DNA from: Candidatus Bathyarchaeota archaeon
GTDB lineage: Archaea > Thermoproteota > Bathyarchaeia > Bathyarchaeales > Bathyarchaeaceae
Direction: 5' to 3'
Length of the DNA stretch: 7,840 nt
Assembly (NCBI GenBank): GCA_020344715.1
Contig: CP070828.1
Location: forward strand, 497,591 to 505,430
Shown: in pieces, positions 1 to 6,636 of the stretch
Layout of the letters: every line of letters begins with the position of its first letter
Position numbering within the stretch: the first letter of the stretch is position 1
Program-made: the position numbers and the translations under genes
Notes under the pieces: model-generated
Told to the model about the DNA's origin: nothing
What the model saw: the letters and a program-made list of their open reading frames with translations, nothing else
Databases searched by the model: none

Positions 1-170
1 AAGACTAGAGGAAGGGCAAAATTGTGAGCCCAACGACTATCTCCTTCGAATAGGTGAAAGGCAGGAGCAATCCAGAAGATAAGCCATAATACTCCCTGGA
101 TAAGAATGCCTGCTCTGGTTGTCAGAAATCTATTGACTTTAAAATTTTCCATTGTAAATCTAGGGTCCAT
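1..170 (-). CDS. Partial membrane protein, 5' end only (runs off left edge)
   Basis: An open minus-strand frame begins with ATG at 170 and continues without a stop to the window edge, giving about 56 residues. A second in-frame ATG lies at 152 and could be the real start; no good Shine-Dalgarno sequence precedes either. The visible N-terminus has a short basic stretch (KVNRFLTTR) followed by one clear hydrophobic segment at about residues 20-40 (GILIQGVLWLIFWIAPAF), then a polar stretch with Trp and His (EGDSRWAHNF). This suggests a multi-pass membrane protein, but I do not recognise the family. It is transcribed divergently from the arsenosugar glycosyltransferase, so it may share the AT-rich promoter region, but a functional link is only a guess. 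Confidence 0.55.
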   Translation of the reverse strand, partial: MDPRFTMENFKVNRFLTTRAGILIQGVLWLIFWIAPAFHLFEGDSRWAHNFALPLV

Positions 171-279
171 TAAAATAGATATTCAATTGTATTATTTTGT
201 TTCCTTTTGAAATAAAACCTTTTTTGCATCATCCCCTATTTCTTACAAGTTCACTATACGTGTTCAGGTCGAATGTAAT
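171..279. promoter_or_regulatory. AT-rich divergent promoter region
   Basis: This 109-base spacer lies between two divergent starts (ATG at 170 on minus, TTG at 280 on plus). It is very AT-rich. A TATA-like stretch around 251-259 (TCACTATAC) sits about 25 bases before the TTG, which would suit a leaderless or near-leaderless transcript. On the other strand, AT-rich sequence at 171-200 could serve the left-edge gene. Only an AGGT (266-269) resembles a ribosome binding site. Placement of the exact elements is inference. Confidence 0.35.
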
Positions 280-963
280 TTGATTTCTATTGTAACCCCA
301 ATATTGAATGAAGAGAAGGAGATTACAAAGTTTCTCAAAAATCTAAACAATTTGGAGGGAATTTTCGAGGTGATACTGGTGGATGGAGGGAGTACAGATC
401 GTACTCTAGAGAAAGTCGTCAGAATCATTTGCAGATTTTGTCATCCAATCAAACTCTTACACTCCGAAAGAGGAAGAGCAATTCAGATGAACATGGGAGC
501 GAAAGAAGCAAGAGGGGAAATATTATTGTTCCTTCACTCAGACTGCGGGATACCTAGAGATGCCCTTAAAGTAATTGAAAGAGTTATCTTGAAAAAAAAG
601 TCAATTGGGGGTGGATTCAAACATAAATTTTGTGAGCCCAGTATCTTCCTTAGATTCGTCAGCAGTTTTGGCAATTTTAGGGTAGGATTAACCAAGATTT
701 TCTTTGGAGATTTTGGAATATTCTTGAGAAAAGATATTTTCAGAAAGATTGGAGGCTATGATGAAAACAGTTTTCTTGAGGATGTCGAACTCTGCAAAAA
801 CGTGAAGAAATATGGCAGGCTAAGTCAGATCGACCGATATATTTCCGTTTCCCCAAGAAGATTTCTAGCTGAGGGAGAAGTTATTGTTGCAATAGCTTAT
901 GCAATAGCTTATGGTTTGAACATTTTTGGATTCAAGCCAAGTTTTCTCAGGAGATTTTTCTAA
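280..963 (+). CDS. TIGR04283-type arsenosugar-cluster glycosyltransferase (GT-A, family 2)
   Basis: A 227-residue GT-A glycosyltransferase resembling the TIGR04283 family that accompanies ArsS. It is expected to be cytoplasmic and to transfer a sugar from a nucleotide donor; the acceptor is not proven. Visible motifs are the N-terminal strand SIVTPILNEE, the nucleotide-binding VDGGSTDRT (residues 34-42), the family-typical ERGRAIQMNMGA (63-74), the metal-binding HSD at 86-88 in place of the usual HAD, GDFGIFLRK (143-151), GGYDE, and LEDVELCKNVKKYGR (166-180), which carries the likely catalytic acidic pair E167/D168. The length is normal for the family. The start is TTG: no ATG or GTG lies upstream before the in-frame stop at 208, and the first downstream Met (residue 70) would destroy the domain. 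A perfect 12-base tandem repeat near the 3' end encodes AIAYAIAY. Confidence 0.86.
   Translation: MISIVTPILNEEKEITKFLKNLNNLEGIFEVILVDGGSTDRTLEKVVRIICRFCHPIKLLHSERGRAIQMNMGAKEARGEILLFLHSDCGIPRDALKVIERVILKKKSIGGGFKHKFCEPSIFLRFVSSFGNFRVGLTKIFFGDFGIFLRKDIFRKIGGYDENSFLEDVELCKNVKKYGRLSQIDRYISVSPRRFLAEGEVIVAIAYAIAYGLNIFGFKPSFLRRFF
889..912 (+). repeat. 12-bp tandem duplication inside the glycosyltransferase gene
   Basis: GCAATAGCTTAT occurs twice head to tail (889-900 and 901-912). It is in frame and adds four residues (AIAY twice) in the C-terminal hydrophobic helix, so the reading frame is preserved. Confidence 0.85.
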
Positions 964-1082
964 AGAAAAAAATGATAGATCGAGTCTTGTGCTCCTTCTC
1001 AGTCCGGCAGCTTCGATTTAGGTTGAGGAACAACTCTCATAACATGCAATCAGAAGATACGCGTTGAATCCAAATCGTTTGT

Positions 1083-1111
1083 CTTATTAAGTATTTCTGA
1101 TAAACATTATA
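1083..1111 (+). promoter_or_regulatory. Probable archaeal promoter for arsS
   Basis: The 171-base gap between the glycosyltransferase and arsS is AT-rich and holds TATA-like stretches at 1083-1091 (CTTATTAAG) and 1102-1111 (AAACATTATA). The latter lies about 29 bases before GTG 1135 and 35 before ATG 1141, which fits a leaderless or short-leader archaeal transcript. No purine-rich ribosome binding site precedes either start. The gap suggests arsS and the downstream gene are transcribed from their own promoter. Confidence 0.3.
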
Positions 1112-1134
1112 CTGAGTCTAGCTTATTCCGAGAT

Positions 1135-2097
1135 GTGATCATGAACGATTTTGAGAAAAAAATTCTAGAAGTCACTGGGTCACCGCTAAAAGCTTCCGAT
1201 ATTACGACATTGCAGGTAAATATCGGTTTACAATGCAATAACCAATGTCGTCACTGCCATGTTAATGCTTCACCAGCAAGAACAGAAATGATGAAATGGA
1301 GTACGATGCAACTCGTCCTTGACAAATCCCATGAAACAAGACCCACCTTAATAGACATAACTGGAGGAGCACCTGAACTGAACCCTCGTCTAAGGATGTT
1401 TTTGAAAACTCTTCGAGAGAATGACTACAATGTCCAGGTGAGGACAAACCTAACTGTCCTATTAGAATCGAGAATAGAAAAGATGATTGATTTCTATCGA
1501 GATAACGGGGTCAAACTCGTAGCCTCCTTGCCTTGCTATCTTAGAGAGGAGGTGGATTCAGTGAGGGGTGATGGCACATTCAAAAAGAGCATTGAGGTAT
1601 TGAAACTTTTGAATGATGCTGGATATGGTCTGGATCCAAGTCTGGAATTAGATCTAGTCTTCAATCCGGAGGGGGCTTTTCTTCCTCCACAGCAATCATC
1701 TTTGGAACGGGATTATAAAAGTAAATTGCAGAACAAGTTTGGAATAGTCTTCAATAAATTAATTACCATCACCAATATGCCTGTTGGCCGTTTTTTAAAA
1801 TTGCTCCATCAACAGAACTCTTATGAAAAATATTGTCAAATACTCAAAGAGTCATTCAACCCTAAGACTCTTGAAGGGTTAATGTGTAGGCATCAGATAG
1901 ATGTAGCCTGGGACGGAAGAATTTACGATTGTGATTTTAATCTAGGTCTAGACCTTCCGATAGGTTTCGAAGTTCCTTTGTATATAGATACTCCAGATTT
2001 TTCTACACTCTCAAATCGAAGAATCTTGACTGGAGACCATTGTTTTGGCTGCACGGCGGGGAACGGATCGTCGTGTGGAGGAGCACTAGTAGACTAG
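1135..2097 (+). CDS. arsS: Arsenosugar biosynthesis radical SAM protein ArsS
   Basis: A 320-residue radical SAM enzyme. Characterised ArsS joins a methylated arsenical to the 5'-deoxyadenosyl moiety of SAM, giving 5'-deoxy-5'-dimethylarsinoyl-adenosine, the precursor of arsenosugars. The 4Fe-4S motif CxxxCxxC is CNNQCRHC (C34, C38, C41), followed by the family signature HVNASPART; the SAM-binding GGAPELNP is at 77-84. The C-terminal cysteine-rich region is intact: LMCRHQIDVAWDGRIYDCDFN (C251, C266) and HCFGCTAGNGSSCGGA (C303, C306, C314). This region matches the TIGR04167 family, some members of which use selenocysteine; here all positions are Cys. GTG 1135 is the longest start and ATG 1141, two codons in, is equally likely. 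The next gene begins 16 bases after the stop, so the two are probably co-transcribed. Confidence 0.93.
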   Translation: MIMNDFEKKILEVTGSPLKASDITTLQVNIGLQCNNQCRHCHVNASPARTEMMKWSTMQLVLDKSHETRPTLIDITGGAPELNPRLRMFLKTLRENDYNVQVRTNLTVLLESRIEKMIDFYRDNGVKLVASLPCYLREEVDSVRGDGTFKKSIEVLKLLNDAGYGLDPSLELDLVFNPEGAFLPPQQSSLERDYKSKLQNKFGIVFNKLITITNMPVGRFLKLLHQQNSYEKYCQILKESFNPKTLEGLMCRHQIDVAWDGRIYDCDFNLGLDLPIGFEVPLYIDTPDFSTLSNRRILTGDHCFGCTAGNGSSCGGALVD

Positions 2098-2113
2098 AGG
2101 AGAAAATAGAAGC

Positions 2114-2824
2114 TTGGACGTTGACACATGTACGGTTCTTCTAGTCAAGTATCCTGAGAAAGGAAAAGTGAAATCTAGACTCCTTCGGCAAATTGATGAG
2201 AATTTAGTGGTTGAACTTTACAGGAACTTTGTCTTGGACATAGTCGACATGCTTGACATGTCTGGAATTCCCCAAGTCATTGCTTATAGCCCGAAAAGCG
2301 CAGTTAAGAAATTTGAGAAGTGGTTGGGCCTCGGACGTAATTATCTTCCTCAACGAGGCAACAACCTGGGGCATGTGCTCAAGAATGTTTGTATCGACAC
2401 CTATTCTTTAGGTTTCAACAGAGTGATCTTAGTGGCGAGTGATTGCCCGGACCTACCTGAAGAAATACTCCAAGAAGCAATTGTCGCTCTCCAAGATTAT
2501 GGTGCTGTGATTGGTCCATCCCCTGATGGCGGATACTACCTGATCGGATTTACTCAAGAAGCTTTTTCGGCAAAAACTTTCCAGGCAATAACTTGGAGCA
2601 CTGAAAAAGTTTTCAAAGAAACCATTTCTAAACTAAAAGATCAAGGACAAAAGGTCCACATCTTGCCCGAGTGGAGTGATGTAGACAATTTAGCCGATCT
2701 GATAGATTTATTCAAGAGGAATCAAAATTCAAAATTCAAATCTTCAAAGACGATTGGGATGCTCAAATCAAATCGAGATTATATATTGAGACAACTAAAC
2801 GCGCGCGCTTGCTCTTCGTCGTAG
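2114..2824 (+). CDS. TIGR04282/DUF2064-type arsenosugar-cluster glycosyltransferase
   Basis: A 236-residue GT-A fold protein of the DUF2064/TIGR04282 family, regularly found beside arsS. Recognisable family motifs, in order, are VKYPEKGKVKSRL (residues 11-23, nucleotide-binding loop), QRGNNLGHVLKNV (80-92), LVASDCPDLP (106-115, acidic metal-binding motif), IGPSPDGGYYLIGF (133-146), ITWSTEKVF (159-167) and WSDVDNLADL (187-196). Its reaction is not established; a nucleotidyl- or glycosyl-transfer step on the arsenosugar precursor is inferred. The start is TTG 2114, 16 bases after arsS; AGAGGAG at 2096-2102 is a plausible ribosome binding site. The first ATG in frame is at residue 46 and would remove the nucleotide-binding loop. 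About 35 residues after the family core form a polar, Lys/Asn/Ser-rich tail encoded partly by a short direct repeat and running over a GCGCGCGC tract. Confidence 0.86.
   Translation: MDVDTCTVLLVKYPEKGKVKSRLLRQIDENLVVELYRNFVLDIVDMLDMSGIPQVIAYSPKSAVKKFEKWLGLGRNYLPQRGNNLGHVLKNVCIDTYSLGFNRVILVASDCPDLPEEILQEAIVALQDYGAVIGPSPDGGYYLIGFTQEAFSAKTFQAITWSTEKVFKETISKLKDQGQKVHILPEWSDVDNLADLIDLFKRNQNSKFKSSKTIGMLKSNRDYILRQLNARACSSS
2723..2740 (+). repeat. Short direct repeat CAAAATT x2.5 in the tail of the DUF2064 gene
   Basis: CAAAATT is repeated at 2723-2729 and 2730-2736, followed by CAAA. The period of 7 is not a multiple of 3, so copy-number change would shift the frame. It marks the start of the low-complexity C-terminal tail. 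Confidence 0.7.
2801..2808. repeat. GCGCGCGC tract, copy 1
   Basis: An alternating GC octamer in the context AAAC-GCGCGCGC-TT, 16 bases before the stop codon of the DUF2064 gene and close to the convergent hydrolase gene. The 11-mer AAACGCGCGCG (2797-2807) recurs inverted at 5334-5344. Confidence 0.6.
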
Positions 2825-2856
2825 AGACACTCTGGCCTTATTGAGGCGCTTTGCGG

Positions 2857-3843
2857 TTAGATGGTTGTTGTTTGACGAGTCTCGATTGTGATTTTTCCGT
2901 CGACTTTGATGCGTGCTAATATCCCGTGGCTTTCCTCTTTGCCTATGTGGGTGAATACGTCGTACCAGAAGACTTCCCATGTACTGTCTTCGTTTGAGAG
3001 AGTTATGCTCGCTGCTGGCAGTAGGAACTTGTCAACAGATGCTTTTACTCTCTTATCTCTCTTGGAGCATGCGATAGCTTTCCGCGGAGAATCAATAGGT
3101 GGCTGGGCTGGGCCGGTGTGGTCTATGTGGGGGCTTTCTACGCTGTCTTTGCCGAGTATCTTGTTGTGAGCCGAATCAATTCGGTATATCTCGTAGCGGT
3201 ATCCGTTCTCGAATGGAATTTTCTTGACAGACCACCATCTATCAGGTCGGATGGTTGGGAATGACACGATTTCAAAGGCAGTTCCTTTGTCCAGTCCTTT
3301 GACAAAATTTGCTGTTCGGTTTTTCTCGTAGTGTCGCACTCCCAAACCCAAAGCTAGGAAGGCAACAGCCACGGTTGCGATAGTCTGGATATGGTTTACG
3401 TCTGTTTTCGTGTTGATTATTAGAAAGGCTGCCAGAATGAGCGCTCCTAAGAAAATGGGATCAAAGAAGTGCGTGAGGTTGAGAGCGAGGTTTTTCCTTG
3501 AAAATGGCCACAGGGCTGTCATGTTTCCTGTTGTAAACAGATCAAGTAAGAGGTGACTCGAGAGTCCAGCAAAGCAGATTGGGACAACGGTGAAGACGGT
3601 TGGCATTGGACGGTGCATGAGAATCGTGTATCCTGTGGCGATTAGTAGCGAAGCCGCTATTGCTGCAAGAATCGAGTGCAGCGGTCCTCGATGGGATCGG
3701 AAGGCTGCTTCTCGGCCTCTTATTGAGAGGGCGTCGATGTCTAGGCTGATGCTCGACGCAATCAGAACCAATTGTAGGCTAGTATCTAGTTGCAAGGCTT
3801 GCCCTATGATGAAGCCTAGAAGCGCGTGTGAAAGTACATCCAT
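2857..3843 (-). CDS. Membrane-bound metal-dependent hydrolase, YdjM/DUF457 family
   Basis: A 328-residue protein with an N-terminal multi-pass membrane domain of the YdjM/DUF457 family (annotated as LexA-binding, inner-membrane-associated putative hydrolase). Putative metal ligands are H6 in MDVLSHALLG, D35/D37 in SLDIDAL, H51 and H56 in HRGPLHSIL, and H97/D101 in HLLLDLFTTGN followed by LWPFS. Hydrophobic segments lie near 8-30, 57-76, 84-104, 128-145 and 153-170. Residues from about 175 on are soluble, including a FPTIRPDRWW segment seen in longer members. The true substrate is unknown. ATG 3843 was chosen because it puts the conserved motif at the N-terminus, as is usual, and GGAG lies 8 bases upstream; ATG 3903 or TTG 3912 would add 20-23 polar residues and are also open. 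It converges with the arsenosugar cluster and diverges from the gene at 4004. Confidence 0.85.
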   Translation of the reverse strand: MDVLSHALLGFIIGQALQLDTSLQLVLIASSISLDIDALSIRGREAAFRSHRGPLHSILAAIAASLLIATGYTILMHRPMPTVFTVVPICFAGLSSHLLLDLFTTGNMTALWPFSRKNLALNLTHFFDPIFLGALILAAFLIINTKTDVNHIQTIATVAVAFLALGLGVRHYEKNRTANFVKGLDKGTAFEIVSFPTIRPDRWWSVKKIPFENGYRYEIYRIDSAHNKILGKDSVESPHIDHTGPAQPPIDSPRKAIACSKRDKRVKASVDKFLLPAASITLSNEDSTWEVFWYDVFTHIGKEESHGILARIKVDGKITIETRQTTTI

Positions 3844-3934
3844 CTGAGGTTCTCCAGCTTGAGGGAGTTGTTGAGTGATTGGCGTATTTCTGTCTTGTCT
3901 CATATTGCACAAGAGTGAAGGATGGCTTGCAGCA

Positions 3935-3945
3935 TTATTAATATA
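3935..3945. promoter_or_regulatory. Palindromic TATA-like box between divergent genes
   Basis: TATTAATA (3936-3943) is a perfect palindrome within TTATTAATATA. It is the only strongly AT-rich element between the minus-strand hydrolase and the plus-strand gene at 4004, so it could position transcription in either direction: starts near 3968 (plus) or near 3912 (minus) would be expected. A transcript from near 3912 would reach both ATG 3903 and ATG 3843. Confidence 0.45.
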
Positions 3946-4003
3946 CGATGGGCGTTTACAGCTAGACCAGTTTGAAACTGTGCAAGGGATGTGGTGATGG
4001 ATT

Positions 4004-4720
4004 TTGCCTCAAGATTTTAGGCGCTGGGTTCCTGTGGTCTTCGTATCTGTGCTGTTGGTCGTTCTTACAGTCATTTGGTATGCTACGTTTCCGCCTTCAG
4101 CTTGGGGTGACACGCCTAATTACTTTGGAATGTACGTTGAATTTGTTGTTTCGCAGCCTTTGAATGCGTTCTTGAATGTGAACACAGGTCCTGGAGGGGC
4201 GATTGTGGCTTTGTCATTTCTTCCAACTTATCTGCTGATAGGAGTCCACGTCGCTCTTGAAAGGTTCGGGAGACAAATGAAGTGGCAGTTCAGCATCGTG
4301 AACAAGTACTACCTTCTGTACCTCGTCATTTTGGCGCTCTTCACAATTTCAATTCAGAACGCGAGCCAGCACTACAATTGGTATTGGAACCCAGAGCTCA
4401 ACGCGCCTGGCTACGTTGACACGTGGACCCATATTCTTTCGCCATGGCTTCTGGGCGCCTTGATTGTGCCATTTGCCCTCGAAAGATATTTGGGTTGGGA
4501 TCGAAGGTTCATGTGGTTTTTCATGTTCGCGGTTCTTGCAAGCATTGCGCTTCTCTGGGAGATCGCTGAAACCTCAGATGTGTATTTGAACCCGACCCCA
4601 ACTTACTTCAATTATCCTATGGATTCCATCAAGGACATAATCCTAGGGGCGGGAATCGGAACGATTCTGTCAACATGGTTCTACAAGCATATTGTGATGG
4701 ATCTGAGTGAAAAGATCTAA
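4004..4720 (+). CDS. Multi-pass membrane protein with DUF2238/VanZ-like motifs
   Basis: A 238-residue integral membrane protein. Hydrophobic segments are visible at about 10-28, 66-84, 101-118, 145-160, 168-187 and 212-227. Its second half has the pattern DTWTHI (D139, H143), then LWEIAE (E186, E189), then DSIKDIILGAGIG (D207, D211), which resembles the conserved acidic/His pattern of DUF2238 (YjdF-like) and VanZ-like proteins; this is motif similarity only and the function is unknown. The start is TTG 4004, preceded by GGTGATGG at 3993-4000, a good ribosome binding site; an in-frame ATG at 3989 is followed at once by a stop at 3995. The next gene starts 8-17 bases downstream, so the two form an operon. 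The function may relate to the two flanking His/Asp-rich membrane proteins. Confidence 0.75.
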   Translation: MPQDFRRWVPVVFVSVLLVVLTVIWYATFPPSAWGDTPNYFGMYVEFVVSQPLNAFLNVNTGPGGAIVALSFLPTYLLIGVHVALERFGRQMKWQFSIVNKYYLLYLVILALFTISIQNASQHYNWYWNPELNAPGYVDTWTHILSPWLLGALIVPFALERYLGWDRRFMWFFMFAVLASIALLWEIAETSDVYLNPTPTYFNYPMDSIKDIILGAGIGTILSTWFYKHIVMDLSEKI

Positions 4721-4737
4721 TTCTTGGAGTGCGTTAT

Positions 4738-5295
4738 TTGCCCGCTAGTCCTTTGCATTTCTTAGCTATCGCTCCCTTACATTTCAAGCGACCAGATAAG
4801 TTTGACATGACGGCGTTATTTTGCTCATCCATGGCTGTGGATCTTGAGTTGCTGTATGCGTTTCTAGTGAGCGGATCTACGACTCATGGTTTTTGGCACA
4901 GCTACTTCTTCGTCTTGACAATCTATCCGATCGGCATCAGTCTGTTTGTCTACTCAATCGAGAGAGAACTCAAAGGAACTATTCTAGGGATTTACAGGTT
5001 CTTCCGATTCTTTCCTGACAAAGTCAAGTATTCATTTAGAACGGTTTATTTCTGCTGCCTCGTTGGGGGAGTCTCTCATATTTTCTTTGATATGTGGACA
5101 CATAGCGTCTCATCATACGTTTTGTTTCCCTTTGCCACCGAGAATCCGTTCTGGATCGGTGAGTGGGGTAATGTCGTTTTCGCTTTGGTGTTTCTACTCA
5201 GTTCATATACGATTATTCTCTGGATGAAACAAATATTCGTTCGTAGAAGGATGCGGCAAGGCAAGGTTGACCGTCCAATCATGCCAAAACAGTAA
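4738..5295 (+). CDS. Small membrane protein, probable divergent YdjM/DUF4184-like metal-dependent hydrolase
   Basis: A 185-residue membrane protein with spaced His and Asp residues like those of the membrane metal-dependent hydrolase superfamily: MPASPLHF (H7), SSMAVDLELLY (D35), HGFWHSYF (H50, H54) and GGVSHIFFDMWTHS (H114, D118, H122), followed by a Pro at 131. Hydrophobic segments are near 55-73, 103-117 and 144-163, and the C-terminus is very basic (FVRRRMRQGK). Family members typically begin MPxTPLHF, so TTG 4738 was chosen; it has GGAG (4726-4729) 8 bases upstream. GTG 4729 would add three residues but overlaps that GGAG. Enzyme activity is inferred from the pattern alone. It follows the 4004 gene closely and is probably co-translated or co-transcribed with it. 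Confidence 0.72.
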   Translation: MPASPLHFLAIAPLHFKRPDKFDMTALFCSSMAVDLELLYAFLVSGSTTHGFWHSYFFVLTIYPIGISLFVYSIERELKGTILGIYRFFRFFPDKVKYSFRTVYFCCLVGGVSHIFFDMWTHSVSSYVLFPFATENPFWIGEWGNVVFALVFLLSSYTIILWMKQIFVRRRMRQGKVDRPIMPKQ

Positions 5296-5333
5296 TCATC
5301 AAATGGTCCCCTTGCAATGTGGATCGAATCCTA

Positions 5334-5341
5334 CGCGCGCG
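5334..5341. repeat. CGCGCGCG tract, copy 2
   Basis: An alternating CG octamer inside the perfect palindrome ACGCGCGCGT (5333-5342), in the 140-base spacer between two convergent genes. With the following TTT it is the inverted copy of the 11-mer at 2797-2807. No poly-T terminator is evident in this spacer. Confidence 0.6.
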
Positions 5342-5435
5342 TTTGATGCTCAATTCTTCTGAAAACTGTGACCACTAATAATGCTGGAATTGTAAGTGTG
5401 TGCTGCAACTTCAAATATGGGCCGTGCGGGGTTCT

Positions 5436-6524
5436 TCATGAACTGAATCGACTGAGAATCTCTTGAATTATCTTCGCTGCCACTGGTGCTAGACCTAAGC
5501 CAAGCAGCTTCGAGATGAAGCCCGTATCAATGGGCCATTCCTGAAAGGCTCTTACTCTTCTTTCTCTGACTTGCAGATTGAAGATTCGTACGGCTATAGT
5601 TCCTGCGGTTATTAGCGTCTCCAGAGAGCGCTCGGGCGTGCGTGCTCCGGTTGATTGATCACCGAGTTGGTCGTCAGGTTCTGTAAGTATTCCGTTTAGC
5701 GTCGTTTCTAAGTGCTTAAATTCACTTTGAATTTTTGACAGCTCCTTTCTCTTTAGTGAGAGAAGAGTTCTGTGAATGTTGTAGAACGGAATGAAAACGC
5801 CGATCAAACCAATCGCCGTAAAGGGAACAATGGGAGACAGAATGACATCACTGAGCGAGCGAATAGGCGGCAACGGGAAAATAACCCCGAAAGAGACCCC
5901 TAGGAAATAAATTGCCGCAAACTGCAAACCCAAAACCGTAAGACCTCGAAACTTATTTGTTGTTTCAGGCGACAGCTTCATCTGTATTGGCTGACGGGAT
6001 ACCAAGTACGTCGTCAGCCAAATTGACACGCAGACCCAAAGACCAGTTGCAGAAAGCAGAGTGGAAAAAAACGCGAAGCACACGCTCCAGATCCCGAGAA
6101 ACCCCTCAAACAGCATTCTCGAAAATAAAGCGACAGCTCCCTGTGAAAGAGGGCGCACAAACAAAATCACAGTCAACAGCAGATAAGGTATGACGCTGTA
6201 GCTGTACCACTCTATCCTTCCGAGAAGCTTGTTGAACTGGGAGTCATCTACGTTCAGTAACGGGCGGACGGACAGAACAGTATCACCCAGAGAGTTTTGG
6301 ACAAAAAACGTGCCCACTAGTATTAGGAGGTAAGAACCAAAAAGCAGAATGAACAGTACATTTGAAGTGTATTGGACAGCTTGGCCATCCAACGCAAATG
6401 CTGCCAGACCAGAAAGCCAGACTGCGAACAGGAAAAAAAGCCTCACTGAAATTTGCACCTTAACCTTCTTAGAAATCGGCAGCAGATTGAAAAATCGTTC
6501 AATCCAAATCATTTTTTCAGACAA
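5436..6524 (-). CDS. Multi-pass membrane protein of unknown function
   Basis: A 362-residue protein I cannot assign to a named family. About seven hydrophobic segments are visible near residues 27-45, 54-75, 108-124, 138-158, 160-176, 196-218 and 228-248. A cytoplasmic-looking stretch follows: a charged helix (SLKRKELSKIQSEFKHLE, 256-273) that could form a short coiled coil, then a polar linker, then a C-terminal EWPIDTGFISKLLGLGLAP segment (333-351) ending in an amphipathic helix. The membrane-plus-helix layout could suit a sensor or scaffold, but no catalytic or binding motif is visible. The start is TTG 6524, with AAGGGG upstream; ATG at 6512 (residue 5) is an equally good alternative. It is convergent with the gene ending at 5295 and lies 112 bases downstream of the small gene at 6637. 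Confidence 0.75.
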   Translation of the reverse strand: MSEKMIWIERFFNLLPISKKVKVQISVRLFFLFAVWLSGLAAFALDGQAVQYTSNVLFILLFGSYLLILVGTFFVQNSLGDTVLSVRPLLNVDDSQFNKLLGRIEWYSYSVIPYLLLTVILFVRPLSQGAVALFSRMLFEGFLGIWSVCFAFFSTLLSATGLWVCVSIWLTTYLVSRQPIQMKLSPETTNKFRGLTVLGLQFAAIYFLGVSFGVIFPLPPIRSLSDVILSPIVPFTAIGLIGVFIPFYNIHRTLLSLKRKELSKIQSEFKHLETTLNGILTEPDDQLGDQSTGARTPERSLETLITAGTIAVRIFNLQVRERRVRAFQEWPIDTGFISKLLGLGLAPVAAKIIQEILSRFSS

Positions 6525-6636
6525 TCTTGCCCCTTCTTATCCATTCAGTCCATACGTGTGCGCGATGTTCAAGCCAATTTTCGCGCCCTCAGGAAGTCGG
6601 TTACTTCTTGTGTTGTTGTCTTGGTGAGTCAGATTT

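Noticed and set aside
1262..1447. Minus-strand frame opposite arsS
   Set aside because: It is a shadow of the strongly supported arsS coding frame, with no domain and no ribosome binding site.
2830..2856. Hairpin GCCT-TATTG-AGGC as a terminator between convergent genes
   Set aside because: Only four base pairs and no following T-run, so it is too weak to call.
3844..3912. Longer N-terminus (20-23 residues) for the YdjM-like protein
   Set aside because: The family motif normally starts the protein, the extra residues are polar and featureless, and GGAG precedes ATG 3843. It remains possible because the TATA-like box is closer to ATG 3903.
3972..4163. A 63-residue Cys-containing frame (KLCKGCGDGFCL) overlapping the start of the 4004 gene
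   Set aside because: It overlaps the much better supported membrane protein in another frame, starts with TTG without a ribosome binding site, and the Cys spacing matches no motif I recognise.
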